NCBI RefSeq assembly: GCF_003025595.1
Contig: NZ_PYMI01000001.1
Coordinates: 1-64,000, forward strand
Reading direction: 5' to 3'
Source: Photobacterium ganghwense
Lineage (GTDB): Bacteria; Pseudomonadota; Gammaproteobacteria; Enterobacterales; Vibrionaceae
DNA length: 64,000 nucleotides
The notes beneath the pieces were generated by a model that was given only the letters and a program-made list of their open reading frames with translations, did no database searches and was not told where the DNA came from. The position numbers and the translations under genes were made by a program. Position 1 is the stretch's first letter, and each line of letters opens with the position of its first letter. Below are positions 14,213 through 24,411 of the stretch, piece after piece.

Positions 14213-16324
14213 TCACTTGCGACGACGGAACCCTAACCAGCCTAGCACTGTCAAAGCCAATACACCCAAGCTACCACCGCCAGAACGTTCGATTGACGCT
14301 TCCTGCGTAGGACGTGACTCAACCGACGGAGATTGTGCTGCGTCAATTGGTACCAGTTTAACCGCAACAATACGCTCGACATTTGACGCGCCGCCCTGAC
14401 AGAACGACTCTTTCGTCAAATCATCGTAACCGCCTTCACATTTGTAAGCCGTCGCTGAAATGACACCCGCATCATTGATACCTGTAGCTTCAAAGATACG
14501 GTATTGATTCGCGACATCGCCTTTCACAACGCCATCGTTGGTCAAGTCATCCAGCAGATACACATCGCCCTTCTTCAGAGCAGCTGAACCAGGAATGTCA
14601 GACATTACATATGTAAACGCACGCTGGCGACGGAATCGGCCATCAACCTGGTTGACAGACTCAGCATCCAGACGACCAACAATCTGATCATTGTTGTTAA
14701 TTGCCGCTGCGTAACCATTCGCACCTTTGAAGAACAAAGATGAAATGCTGCTATCCAGGAACGTTGGGCTAGCACTTGGGTTGTTATTGTCATACACAAA
14801 CATACGTTCAGAGTATGAACGGTTATCAACAAGGTAATTCTTCGCGACACCGATTACCTTGTTGTTTTCATTCACGTCGGTCGCGATGCTGTAAGTCAGC
14901 TTACGCTCGCCGCCCCCGTCTTCGATATCCAGCCCAGGGATAATCTTACGGGTGAATGACTCGCTGCTGGCGGTTGTTGAACCATCTGGCAGTTCCCATA
15001 CAGAAGCACGAATCGCGTAGTAATCTTTATCCGCTTCATCGATGGACGTCTTATCAATAGAGTCAGTCGTGAAACCAACCACCACTGGCTTGCCGGAAAC
15101 CAGAGCAACAGCACGCGCACCTGCTTGATAGCTGCGATCGTTATTATCAGGGTCAAGCGTGCGATACTCCAATTCAGGATTCCCTTTAGCTACCCGTTTT
15201 GACAATAGATTTGCTTCAGTGTTGTTGGCAGAAGAGCCATCAACAGTCCAGAAGACCGCGTCATTAGCAAAGACGGACAACTGGCACTCTTTAGTATTGT
15301 AGAATTGTTCTAGTTTACCTGGGATCAATTCATCACAGCCACGGAATGCGCTATCACTGAAGGTCGGGTCACCACGATCACTGCGGTTATTTGGCACCTT
15401 CAGATCAGAATCATCAAAGTCACTGGGTGCAAAAGAGGCACTGCCCACCACCAGTAGTTTTCCGTCAAACTCTACCGCATCAAACGCCAGAGACTGACCT
15501 GCAGTTTTGGTCAGCTCGTTGGCTGAGCTAACCGCTCCCAAGCTCAATGGCGAACCGTTAACGTTCACAAAGCCACGTTTGGCAAATTGACGAGCATAGC
15601 GGCCGTCTTTACCAAAATACGCACTGCTGGCAATACCCAATTCGTAAGGCTGACCACTCAGATTACCTACGTGAGTCACCACAGAATTCGAAGTCTCTCG
15701 GTCAGCAACCAGATCACCCAGCGCTGCGGATGCGGAATAATTAGCGGAATCAGACGCAAAAGTCTCAACCACGCTAAACTGGTTACCATTGGTCAGTAAC
15801 GCCTGTGAGTTTGCATAGAAGTTTTTAGTCCAGGCTTCTTGCTCACGAACTAAACCACCCAGCCCGGAACGGTCACCAATGTCATTGGTGTTATACCCCT
15901 TTCCGTAAAATTCGCTGCGCGCCCATGTATCACAGGTATTCGGCCCTAGATTGCGATCACAGTAACGGTACAGGCGATCTTCATCGTTGATCTCCTGATA
16001 GTTATCGCTGATGAACGGAACCACATCACGCATGCGAAGACCTTCAGCCCCGAAACGGCTTTCGCCGAAGACCTGATAGTTATCACTGCTACACCCGCCG
16101 CTGACAAAACAGTTTTCACCGTCAGCAGAAGGACTAATACCCTGACCATGATATTCAATCTGGCTGCGCGCTTTATTTTGATCTACATTCTCAGGGAAGT
16201 AATCGCGACTTGCGACAGTCGGGTCTGCGTCAATTTCTACAACCTTATAAACGGCCGCATTTGCACTTGTGGCACCGGCGATCAGTATCGCCAGTGTAGA
16301 TAGCTTCAAGGTGTTATGTTGCAT
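14213..16324 (-). CDS. DUF3466 exported protein with GlyGly-CTERM tail
   Basis: 703 residues. A signal peptide (STLAILIAGATSANA, cleavage after about residue 23) and a long beta-rich extracytoplasmic body with repeated blocks such as YSIATDVNENNKVIGVAKN, NGYAAAINNNDQIVGRL and GINDAGVISAT, typical of DUF3466. The C-terminus RSGGGSLGVLALTVLGWLGF then RRRK is a GlyGly-CTERM signal, processed by a rhombosortase in type II secretion species. Its start shares one base with the uup stop and has AAGGA upstream, so it is the last gene of the rlmKL-glutaredoxin-uup chain. Surface role unknown. Confidence 0.88.
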   Translation of the reverse strand: MQHNTLKLSTLAILIAGATSANAAVYKVVEIDADPTVASRDYFPENVDQNKARSQIEYHGQGISPSADGENCFVSGGCSSDNYQVFGESRFGAEGLRMRDVVPFISDNYQEINDEDRLYRYCDRNLGPNTCDTWARSEFYGKGYNTNDIGDRSGLGGLVREQEAWTKNFYANSQALLTNGNQFSVVETFASDSANYSASAALGDLVADRETSNSVVTHVGNLSGQPYELGIASSAYFGKDGRYARQFAKRGFVNVNGSPLSLGAVSSANELTKTAGQSLAFDAVEFDGKLLVVGSASFAPSDFDDSDLKVPNNRSDRGDPTFSDSAFRGCDELIPGKLEQFYNTKECQLSVFANDAVFWTVDGSSANNTEANLLSKRVAKGNPELEYRTLDPDNNDRSYQAGARAVALVSGKPVVVGFTTDSIDKTSIDEADKDYYAIRASVWELPDGSTTASSESFTRKIIPGLDIEDGGGERKLTYSIATDVNENNKVIGVAKNYLVDNRSYSERMFVYDNNNPSASPTFLDSSISSLFFKGANGYAAAINNNDQIVGRLDAESVNQVDGRFRRQRAFTYVMSDIPGSAALKKGDVYLLDDLTNDGVVKGDVANQYRIFEATGINDAGVISATAYKCEGGYDDLTKESFCQGGASNVERIVAVKLVPIDAAQSPSVESRPTQEASIERSGGGSLGVLALTVLGWLGFRRRK

Positions 16325-18246
16325 TAAGATTCCTTTTGCATCGCTTCAAGTTCTTCCCAACGTTCAAATGCCTGCTCAAATTCCGCTTCGGCATCAGCTA
16401 AACGGGCCAGGACCGCTTGGGTATCATTTTTGACGTCCTGGAAGAAGGCAGGATCATTGATTTTTTCCTGCAAATCAGCAATTTCATTTTCCAGTTGTTC
16501 AATTCGTTGCGGCAGGTCTTCCAACTCTTTCTGCAATTTATAAGAGAGCTTCTTAACATTGCGGGGGCGATCAGCCTGACGCTGTTTGTTGTCTTCTTTC
16601 TTCTTCGCAGTTTCAATTTGAGCCGCTTGTTCTTTGGCTCTCTGGCTGTGCGAATTGGCACGCTGTTCCTGAGCGTCATGGTAACCACCGACATATTCTT
16701 CAATGACACCATTACCTTCAAAAATCCAGCTGGTTGCGACTGTGTTATCCACAAACTGACGATCGTGGCTCACCAACAACAAAGTACCTTGGTAATTGGC
16801 AAGTATATCTTCCAAAAGTTCCAAAGTTTCAATATCTAAATCGTTGGTAGGTTCATCTAGCACCAACAGGTTGTTAGGCTTCAGGAACAACTTGGCCAGT
16901 AACAGTCGGTTTTTCTCGCCGCCGGACAAGGCTTTTACCGGTGTACGTGCACGTCGCGGATGGAATAGAAAATCCTGCAGGTAGCCCAGTGCGTGGCGCG
17001 TACGGCCATTAACGGTCACTTCCTGTTTACCATCTGCCAGGTTATCCATTACCGTTTTTTCCGGGTCCAGCACTTCGCGGTACTGATCGAAATACGCGAC
17101 TTCCAGCTTGGTACCACAGTGGAAATGCCCCTGGGCTTGCAGATCGCCCAACATAATTTTCAGCAGGGTACTCTTACCGCAACCGTTCGGACCAATCAGA
17201 GCAATCCGGTCACCACGCATTACATTAAAGCTGAAATCATTAATGATTGGCTTGTCGCCGTAGCTGTAGCTGATGTGTTCAGCTTCAAACACGATCTTAC
17301 CGGAGCGATTGGCTTCCTGAAGCTGCATGTCAGCCTTACCCTGCACATCTCGACGCTCGCTGCGTTCACGACGCAGTTGTTTCAGCGCACGTACACGGCC
17401 TTCATTGCGGGTACGACGGGCTTTAATACCCTGACGAATCCACGCTTCTTCCTGAGCCAGCTTCTTATCAAACTCTGCGTTTTGCTCTTCTTCAACCCGC
17501 AGCATCTCTTCTTTGGTTTCCAGGTACTTGTCGTAATCACCCGGGAAAGAAGATAAGTTCCCGCGGTCCAAGTCGACAATACGGGTCGCCATGGAACGAA
17601 TGAATGCACGGTCGTGCGAGATAAAGACAATAGAGCCTTTAAACTCTTTCAGGAAGCCTTCCAGCCACTCGATAGTCGAGACATCCAGGTGGTTCGTCGG
17701 CTCGTCAAGCAGCAGAATGTCTGGATCGCACACCAGAGCTCGCGCGAGCGCCGCTTTACGTTGCCAGCCACCGGACAAATCTTTCAGCAATGTCCCTGGC
17801 TGTAACTGCAGGTGCTCCAGCACAGAAGTAATTTTGTTATCAAACTGCCACGCGTCGGCATGGTCAATTTTTTCCTGAGCACGAGCCAGCTTGGCAAAGT
17901 TTGACTCTGTTGGTTCATGAGAAATCAGATCGAGCAAGTGGTGATATTGCTTCAGAACTTGACCAATTTCAGCCAGCCCTTCAGACACAAAGTCAAACAC
18001 CGTCCCTTCGGCGTCACGAGGCGGATCCTGCTCAAGGCGAGACACTCGCAGTTCAGACTGCTGTTGGATGCTACCATCATCAAGTTGAACGTCGCCGGCA
18101 ATCACTTTCATCAAAGTGGATTTACCCGTGCCATTACGGCCTACCAGACAGACACGTTCGTTAGGTTGAAGAATAAACTCTGCTTTATCGAGTAAAGCAT
18201 GGTCGCCATACGCCAGTTGGGCGTTACTGATGTGAATTAAAGCCAT
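16324..18246 (-). CDS. uup: ABC-F ATPase Uup
   Basis: 640 residues with two ABC ATPase domains and no membrane segments. Walker A motifs are GRNGTGKST near the N-terminus and GPNGCGKST in the second half; signature motifs are LSGGWQRKA and LSGGEKNRL; Walker B/H-loop sequences are LLLDEPTNHLD...ISHDR and LVLDEPTNDLD...VSHDR. The charged coiled-coil C-terminal domain (QKELEDLPQRIEQLENEIADL) is typical of Uup. It acts on ribosomes or DNA and affects transposon excision in E. coli. It overlaps the glutaredoxin-like gene by 23 bp. Confidence 0.95.
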   Translation of the reverse strand: MALIHISNAQLAYGDHALLDKAEFILQPNERVCLVGRNGTGKSTLMKVIAGDVQLDDGSIQQQSELRVSRLEQDPPRDAEGTVFDFVSEGLAEIGQVLKQYHHLLDLISHEPTESNFAKLARAQEKIDHADAWQFDNKITSVLEHLQLQPGTLLKDLSGGWQRKAALARALVCDPDILLLDEPTNHLDVSTIEWLEGFLKEFKGSIVFISHDRAFIRSMATRIVDLDRGNLSSFPGDYDKYLETKEEMLRVEEEQNAEFDKKLAQEEAWIRQGIKARRTRNEGRVRALKQLRRERSERRDVQGKADMQLQEANRSGKIVFEAEHISYSYGDKPIINDFSFNVMRGDRIALIGPNGCGKSTLLKIMLGDLQAQGHFHCGTKLEVAYFDQYREVLDPEKTVMDNLADGKQEVTVNGRTRHALGYLQDFLFHPRRARTPVKALSGGEKNRLLLAKLFLKPNNLLVLDEPTNDLDIETLELLEDILANYQGTLLLVSHDRQFVDNTVATSWIFEGNGVIEEYVGGYHDAQEQRANSHSQRAKEQAAQIETAKKKEDNKQRQADRPRNVKKLSYKLQKELEDLPQRIEQLENEIADLQEKINDPAFFQDVKNDTQAVLARLADAEAEFEQAFERWEELEAMQKES

Positions 18247-18490
18247 TATTGTTTAACCATGCAGCCAGCTTCTCGGCATCAAACGGCCAGCCGAGTTCCG
18301 GACTTTGTTGTTCAGAATCAGGATATTGAATTGCAAGCACAGGAATAGTGACACCGTAACGAGCAAAGAGCGTATCATCAAAGGCGATATCAACCACCTC
18401 AACGCGATTTGATACGCCGGCATGAACGAGCAGGCCATAGGCCTGCTCGCATAAGTGACACCCTTCTGTGCTATAGAGCGTAATTAGCAC
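18224..18490 (-). CDS. Glutaredoxin-like protein (DUF836)
   Basis: 88 residues with a thioredoxin-fold start and a CxxC motif (LYSTEGCHLCEQAYGLL), a cis-proline-like stretch (YGVTIPVLAI) and a final helix (FDAEKLAAWLNNNGF). It begins with GTG directly after the rlmKL stop codon and overlaps uup, so it is co-translated. Probably a disulfide reductase or redox adaptor; the partner is not known. Confidence 0.85.
   Translation of the reverse strand: MLITLYSTEGCHLCEQAYGLLVHAGVSNRVEVVDIAFDDTLFARYGVTIPVLAIQYPDSEQQSPELGWPFDAEKLAAWLNNNGFNSHQ
18348..18360. promoter_or_regulatory. matS-like site with one mismatch
   Basis: GTGACACCGTAAC, one mismatch to the matS consensus, inside the glutaredoxin-like gene. 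Confidence 0.3.
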
Positions 18491-20638
18491 TTAACCTTCC
18501 TTGTGGGTAATGATCCAGCAGTTATGAATATGCTTGTTACGACCGAAATCCAAAGGCAACGTTTTATCAGAAATGTTCTGCGCTTGTAACCCAAGTGCTT
18601 CAAGTTTCTCGAAATCCATTTTGAAATGGCGCTTATTGTTCGAGAAAACAATCTGACCATTCGGACGCAGCATACGTTTCAGGTTTTCCATCAACATGAT
18701 GTGGTCACGTTGAACATCAAAACTTTGATTCATACGCTTTGAATTCGAGAACGTCGGCGGATCGATAAAGATCAAATCGAAACTACCGTCCGCTTCCTGC
18801 AGCCACTGCAGGCAATCTGCCTGGATGAACTGATGCTGACGACCTACTTTACCGTTCAGTTCCATATTCTCCTGCGCCCAGCGCAGGTAGGTGTTAGACA
18901 TATCAACGGTTGTCGTCGATTTTGCCCCACCGCATGCGGCATGACAGGTCGCCGAACCTGTGTAAGCGAACAAGTTCAGGAAGTCTTTCCCTTCGGCCAT
19001 TTCACCCAGTTTGCGACGGGTAATACGGTGATCAAGGAACAGGCCGGTATCCAGATAGTCAAACAGGTTAACTTTCAGTTTCACGCCGTATTCATCAACG
19101 ACCATGTGACGCTCAGCACTCGACAGTTTCTGGTACTGGCTCTTGCCTTTCTGGCGTTCACGGACTTTGAGTACCACTTTGCTGGTATCAACACCGGTTA
19201 CCTGAATTGCAGCACGCATAACATCCATCAGGCGGCGACGTGCCGTTTCTTCAGGGATAGATTTTGGCGCAGCGTATTCCTGAATAACCAGATAATCCTG
19301 GTATTTATCAATCGCAGCGTTGTAATCAGGCAGATCCGCGTCATACAGACGGTAGCAATCCAGCCCTTCTTTGTTTGCCCACTTAGACAACTTACCGATG
19401 TTCTTTTTCAGACGGTTGGCAAAATCCGGCGCAACCTGAGTTTCTTCAAGTGTCCCTTCTTGCTCGCCTTCTACGTGTTTCACGCCACCTGCCGAGATCA
19501 GGTACGTTTTCAGCACACAGTCCAGCGCACCATTTCGCAGCTTGAATTGCTTATCAGCACGCATACGCAGGCAGCTAAGCAACTCGTTTGATGACGAGTA
19601 TATCGCAGCCGTTGAACCCGCAAATGCCAGTTTCAGGCGATTACCAAACAAGGTGTAAAGAGAAATCAGCTCAGGTGTTGTACCCAGACGCTCACCGTAT
19701 GGCGGGTTACACAGGATGACACCTTCTGCAAATCCTTCAGGACAAGTCAGCTGAGTCGCATCTTCCTGCTTAAATTGGATCAGTTCAGAAACACCAGCAC
19801 GACCGGCATTATCACGCGCAATGCTCAGCACACGCTGATCTTTTTCACGACCAAAGAACAGTGGTTCAACGTTCGCAGGACCACGGCGAGCTTTTACTTT
19901 CGCTTCAGCATGAATTTCCATCCAGGCTTCTTTATCGAAATCGCTGATGAACTCAAAGCCCCACTGTTTACGCTTAAGACCTGGGGCAATGTCTGCCGCG
20001 ATCATCGCCGCTTCAATCAGCAAAGTACCGGAACCACACATAGGATCCAGCAAAGGCTTGCCAGGAACCCAGCCAGATTTCAGAACCAGTGCTGCGGCAT
20101 GGGTTTCGCGAAGAGGCGCTTTACCAGCATCAGTACGATAGCCACGCTGGTGCAGACCGCTACCGGCCATATCCAGACCCAAAATGCCGTTTTCGCCTGA
20201 CAGACGCATATGAATACGGAGCTCAGGACGGACGCGGTCAATACTCGGACGAGGAAGATCAGCCTTTGTGAATTTATCCACAATGGCATCTTTTACTTTC
20301 ATTGCGCCATACTGGCTGTTACGAATTTCGCGGTTAGTACCGTTGAAATCGACAATGATTCGAGTATTGAAGTGGAAGTAAGACGGCCAGTTGATAGCTG
20401 TCGCACCAAGGTACAGATCCATATCATCACGAACAGTGAATTCACCCAGTACCTGAATGATTCGTGAAGCCAGTCGTGTCCATAGACAGCAGCGGTATGC
20501 CGTACCCTGTTCCGCCTTAAAACGCACGCCGGCGTGAACAACTTTAATTTGTTGAGCACCAAGTTGCTCGAGTTCTTGGGCCAGAAGATTCTCAAGGCCA
20601 CGGGAAGTGATTGCTAGATATTGATTCATGAGGTTCAT
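18491..20638 (-). CDS. rlmL: 23S rRNA m2G2445/m7G2069 methyltransferase RlmKL
   Basis: 715 residues, a fusion of two methyltransferases. The N-terminal RlmL part has a THUMP domain (about 45-160) and the catalytic NPPY ([12 protein letters not shown]); it makes m2G2445. The C-terminal RlmK part has [15 protein letters not shown] as SAM-binding motif and [11 protein letters not shown] as catalytic motif; it makes m7G2069. An alternative start three codons in (MNQYLAIT) is as likely as the first ATG. First gene of the leftward chain rlmKL, glutaredoxin-like, uup, DUF3466. Confidence 0.96.
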   Translation of the reverse strand: MNLMNQYLAITSRGLENLLAQELEQLGAQQIKVVHAGVRFKAEQGTAYRCCLWTRLASRIIQVLGEFTVRDDMDLYLGATAINWPSYFHFNTRIIVDFNGTNREIRNSQYGAMKVKDAIVDKFTKADLPRPSIDRVRPELRIHMRLSGENGILGLDMAGSGLHQRGYRTDAGKAPLRETHAAALVLKSGWVPGKPLLDPMCGSGTLLIEAAMIAADIAPGLKRKQWGFEFISDFDKEAWMEIHAEAKVKARRGPANVEPLFFGREKDQRVLSIARDNAGRAGVSELIQFKQEDATQLTCPEGFAEGVILCNPPYGERLGTTPELISLYTLFGNRLKLAFAGSTAAIYSSSNELLSCLRMRADKQFKLRNGALDCVLKTYLISAGGVKHVEGEQEGTLEETQVAPDFANRLKKNIGKLSKWANKEGLDCYRLYDADLPDYNAAIDKYQDYLVIQEYAAPKSIPEETARRRLMDVMRAAIQVTGVDTSKVVLKVRERQKGKSQYQKLSSAERHMVVDEYGVKLKVNLFDYLDTGLFLDHRITRRKLGEMAEGKDFLNLFAYTGSATCHAACGGAKSTTTVDMSNTYLRWAQENMELNGKVGRQHQFIQADCLQWLQEADGSFDLIFIDPPTFSNSKRMNQSFDVQRDHIMLMENLKRMLRPNGQIVFSNNKRHFKMDFEKLEALGLQAQNISDKTLPLDFGRNKHIHNCWIITHKEG

Positions 20639-22333
20639 TTCGCACTTATGTTGCGGTGAATTATAACTGAAAACCCTCTAAATACCTTGCACCAAAGGGA
20701 TCTCCCGACCCATTTAGTTAAAAAAACAGCAATTATTTCACTCAAATTACGCTGCCCTGATTCAGCGTACAGATTCAAAGGTAATGTCAAGGGCAATTCA
20801 AGCTAAAAGATTCACCCTGAGTTCATGTCAAAGAAGAAGCAAAACAGGCCACATGAGCACTCAATAGTATACAACCCCACCCATCTGAATTGTTCACTCC
20901 GGGAAACAACAAACAATCATCACGAACGTTTCCATTTAGAAACGGTCAGGGAAACCTTAGCAAAACAACGCCCACCATCCCCTCCACAATCGTCCACCCT
21001 TAGAAACAAACAAATATAACCATTAATTATCAATGAGTTGAAATCATAAAACAACAAGATGACTACGCACTTCCTGTCTGAGGTGATTCATGCTTTCCCC
21101 GATTAATAAGTTTGTACTGACTATCACCAAAGGCGAATCAAAACAAAACACTCGTTAGTTTCCCGATTGGAAATAGTTCAGGTTTGTAACGGATATCTCT
21201 CATACATCACTTGTAATTTAATTACACGAATAAGGAAATTGAGGAAATAAAACAAATCACCATGTAGATTCAGGTGCAAAATATTGGTGTTTTTTTGCCC
21301 TCAGAAGACAAAAAGAGGCAGAAAAAACATTAAAAAAAGATAACTTTTTTAGACCCAGCTCACTAATTTTGAACATATTTTGCACAAGCAAATGGGCATT
21401 CCCTTACCTTCACGTCTGCTCAGGCAGACAGTTTTTGACGCGCAACGTCAAAAATACGCCACATGCTGACTCTGTTACTTGGTGATGCCCCGGTAATGAA
21501 ATACTTCAGACCAGAGCATTGCCTTTATTTTTCCCTTAGATTCATCCTGCTTTTGTGGTGTAGAAAAGATCGCTCAAGAGCATACAATTTATCTGTCTAC
21601 TAAGGCTGAGTAGGCCAACTATGTGTTGTAAACACACCCACTTCAGATATATGTGAACAAAGCGACGAAAAAGTATTTGGTAGACTTGCTGACACTCATT
21701 GGGGCTAATGTGCTTAGGGATCCACTTGAACGACGCATTAACATACCGACAGAACTCGTCCATACATGAGTATAAAAACCTAACGGCTCTATTTTCGACT
21801 TCCCTACCCTTTCTCATTAATATACAAACAGTTATGACCGCCACATGGTAAGTAACCACTCGTCTCTTTTTTGTTCAGTACATGGGGGATTTCGTTAGAA
21901 ATTGCACCTGATGGTTTGGTCCGTGCATTGAGAGTCGTTCAGAGGCCATGAGTGAAAGTCGTTTTAGTGAGAGATGTCGACCATGGGTAACGAGTCAATT
22001 GAGATAGACAGGCACTCTCTCTCCAGTTGGTACACAAGCGATAGCGATTGGCTTCTGGTAGAGATTGAACTCAGGTAGCAATTGGCCACAAAATGAAGGG
22101 AGACTAGAGTACGCAGCTGTGGTTTGGTTGCCTGTGGCTGCTTAAAGTTAATGGAGGTTAATGTTTCCAGGGTTAGTTTTTCGGGGCAATGGACAAGCTT
22201 ACAACTCGCTATTTTCAGCGAGGAAGGAGATATAACACTGTTTCATGTGCAGTTATCAGGCAGAAATAAAGGTAACAATTGAGCTGGTACGCGCTGGCTG
22301 TGAATGCCACGGAGAAACATTTCAGAAGGTAAA
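20639..22333. other. 1.7-kb region without a convincing gene
   Basis: Between rlmKL and zapC, where E. coli carries ycbX, no conserved ORF is seen. Two weak frames (20825-21019 plus, 21542-21859 minus) lack ribosome binding sites and family features. The stretch is AT-rich around 20.9-21.4 kb, with paired hairpins at 21414-21454 and a small hairpin near 22208-22225. It may hold a small RNA, a long leader, or decayed genes. Confidence 0.5.
21414..21454. other. Two adjacent hairpins (terminator-like)
   Basis: GTCTGC-TCAG-GCAGAC (21414-21429) is followed by AGTTTTTG, terminator-like on the plus strand. A second stem, TTTTTGACG/CGTCAAAAA (21432-21454, 5-nt loop), begins within that T tract, so the two could be alternatives. 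Possible end of a small RNA; no promoter is identified. Confidence 0.4.
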
Positions 22334-22879
22334 TCAGCCTACCAGTGCGAAACTGACAGGCATTTCTACGTGCGCCTCGAATGCTTCCATACGGTCATTC
22401 ATCACTTTGATCGTATCGCAGAACTGCATTTGCTTCGCATTGTTAAGGTTAACGGCCTCCACTTCAGCCGACATACACAGGCTGGCGTTTCCGTTATTTT
22501 CAATCACCAGGAAGTTAGCCTGGCCATCTTCCGTATACAACGTGACAACGTCACCTTCAGACGGGCAATGTGCGTTTTTAAGGTCTTTAAAAAACCAGCT
22601 TTTCGGCATCATTGGTTTATGAAAGCGGTTTGCAGCCACTGCATTCAGAGCAATTTCAACTTTGCGCGGTGCTGGCAGATCGAGCGAAGAAACGCCCTCA
22701 AGGTAGGTTTGGTAGGTACTGGCGTCGTCAACAGTAAATACAGAACGGGTAAATGCACAAGGCACCAGATTTTTGGTTGGAATAGAGACGCGAAAAATCA
22801 TCTCCTCCCCTAGATCCAGCATCAGAGCGTCATGTTTTTGGTCGTAGTACCACATCCATGAATTGTTAGGTTTCAACAT
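22334..22879 (-). CDS. zapC: Cell division protein ZapC
   Basis: 181 residues matching ZapC throughout: NNSWMWYYDQKHDALMLDLG, TRSVFTVDDASTYQTYLE, VEIALNAVAANRFHKPMMPK, FLVIENNGNASLCMSAE, and KQMQFCDTIKVMNDRMEAF. ZapC binds FtsZ polymers and promotes bundling at the Z-ring. GGAGC precedes the ATG. Located just upstream of pyrD in the leftward direction, as in E. coli. Cytoplasmic; a perfect matS lies inside the gene. Confidence 0.92.
   Translation of the reverse strand: MLKPNNSWMWYYDQKHDALMLDLGEEMIFRVSIPTKNLVPCAFTRSVFTVDDASTYQTYLEGVSSLDLPAPRKVEIALNAVAANRFHKPMMPKSWFFKDLKNAHCPSEGDVVTLYTEDGQANFLVIENNGNASLCMSAEVEAVNLNNAKQMQFCDTIKVMNDRMEAFEAHVEMPVSFALVG
22542..22554. promoter_or_regulatory. matS site, perfect, within zapC
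   Basis: GTGACAACGTCAC matches the matS consensus exactly. On the coding strand it encodes part of GDVVTLY. Confidence 0.8.
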
Positions 22880-23059
22880 GTTCTCGCTCCAAAATCCGTT
22901 CGTTATACTGCTTTATCCAACGTTCGAAACAAAACTTTAGAACAATTTTACTGTGGTCAGGCCAAATAAAAAGAGGAAATAAACAGGGCTAAGTAGATGA
23001 AAAAAGGTGTAAGTTTGACAATTGCCCCTGACTTGAGTGTCTGTCATATACCTTAAACA

Positions 23060-23094
23060 AAAAAAAGTGCCTGCCGATGAACATCAACAGGCAC
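23060..23094 (-). terminator. Intrinsic terminator of pyrD
   Basis: On the minus strand GTGCCTG and CAGGCAC flank a 14-nt loop and are followed by eight T. It lies 24 bp past the pyrD stop. Confidence 0.9.
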
Positions 23095-23118
23095 GATATA
23101 CATTTTTTCTCGAACCGC

Positions 23119-24132
23119 TTACTTCAGGTTAGAGACAATGTCCTTAACCAGTTTTGGTCCGTGGTAAATAAAGCCGGAGTAAACCTGCACCAGACTTGCG
23201 CCAGCCATCATTTTTTCTCGAGCGGCAATAGCAGAATCGATACCACCCACCCCAATGATAGGTAATGCGCCATCCAGTTCTTGTGCCAACAAACGAATCA
23301 CTTCGGTGCTGCGGTTTTGAAGCGGACGACCACTCAGGCCACCCGCTTCATCGCAATGAGGCATCCCTTCAATCAGCGAACGATCCAGAGTCGTGTTCGT
23401 CGCGATGACACCATCAATTTCATTTTTGATCAGTGACTGGGCAATCTGGGCAATTTCGTGATCTTCAAGATCCGGTGCGATCTTCAATGTCAGCGGTACA
23501 TACTTGCCATATTTCTCACACAGCTCTTTCTGCTTCTCTTTTAGCTGTGCCAGCAGCTCATCAAGCATTTCACCGTATTGCAAGCTTCGCAGGCCCGGTG
23601 TGTTAGGAGATGAAATATTGACTGTGATATAGCCAGCATGTTCATATACCTTCTCCATACAGATCAGGTAGTCCTCTGCCCCTTTCTCAATCGGTGTATC
23701 TTTGTTTTTACCGATATTGATCCCGATGACACCGTCATACTTTGCCTTCTTGACGTTTTCAATCAGGTTATCAACGCCCAGGTTATTAAAACCGAAGCGG
23801 TTAATAATGCCTTCGGCAGGAATGACACGAAACAAACGAGGCTTATCATTACCAGGCTGAGGGCGTGGTGTGACTGTACCGACTTCGACGAATCCAAAAC
23901 CCATCGCGCCAAATGCATCAATACATTCGCCGTTTTTATCAAGGCCAGCAGCCAGACCAACAGGGTTTTTGAATTTGATACCCATCACTTCGACAGGATG
24001 ATCAGGGACGTGTTGACGATAGAAGAGATCGAGAGGTGTACCGGTGAAGCGAGAAAAGTTCTGAATAGCAAGATCATGCGCCATTTCAGCGTCTAGCTTA
24101 AAAATAGCGGATCGTGCGAGGCGGTAAATCAT
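23119..24132 (-). CDS. pyrD: Dihydroorotate dehydrogenase (quinone), class 2
   Basis: 337 residues. It oxidises dihydroorotate to orotate in pyrimidine synthesis, passing electrons to quinone at the inner membrane. The N-terminal extension ([20 protein letters not shown]) is the membrane-associating helix pair of class 2. FMN-binding and active-site sequences include [31 protein letters not shown] (catalytic Ser) and GVIATNTT, with VGGIDS and QVYSGFIY near the end. Single gene with its own terminator. Confidence 0.97.
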   Translation of the reverse strand: MIYRLARSAIFKLDAEMAHDLAIQNFSRFTGTPLDLFYRQHVPDHPVEVMGIKFKNPVGLAAGLDKNGECIDAFGAMGFGFVEVGTVTPRPQPGNDKPRLFRVIPAEGIINRFGFNNLGVDNLIENVKKAKYDGVIGINIGKNKDTPIEKGAEDYLICMEKVYEHAGYITVNISSPNTPGLRSLQYGEMLDELLAQLKEKQKELCEKYGKYVPLTLKIAPDLEDHEIAQIAQSLIKNEIDGVIATNTTLDRSLIEGMPHCDEAGGLSGRPLQNRSTEVIRLLAQELDGALPIIGVGGIDSAIAAREKMMAGASLVQVYSGFIYHGPKLVKDIVSNLK

Positions 24133-24323
24133 TGTACCTCCTAGTAAAAGCCCCGTATAAACGGGAGAACATTATTCCTACTTTGTGCCACCAATTCAAC
24201 GATTATTTTATAGTTTAACGATAAAAATACTCGCTACCCTATAAATTGACTGGCTAATGCAAATAATTAACAGTTTGTTTTTTAACAGAAATAGCAAACG
24301 ATTAACTTACATGTTAACCAGAG

Positions 24324-24358
24324 ATAAAAAAAGGCCACCTCACAGCTGTGGGTGGCCT
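24324..24358 (-). terminator. Intrinsic terminator of the GDH gene
   Basis: AGGCCACC (24332-24339) pairs with GGTGGCCT (24351-24358); on the minus strand it is followed by a run of seven T. The loop contains the palindrome CACAGCTGTG. Confidence 0.85.
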
Positions 24359-24411
24359 GAAAATCAAACAATTTGAGCAGTTGCTATGGTTTATTCACCA
24401 ATTTTGCAGAA

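Noticed and set aside
20825-21019. 64-codon plus-strand ORF
   Set aside because: Low-complexity composition and no ribosome binding site.
21542-21859. 105-codon minus-strand ORF between rlmKL and zapC
   Set aside because: No ribosome binding site or recognised motif; considered a possible decayed gene but unsupported.
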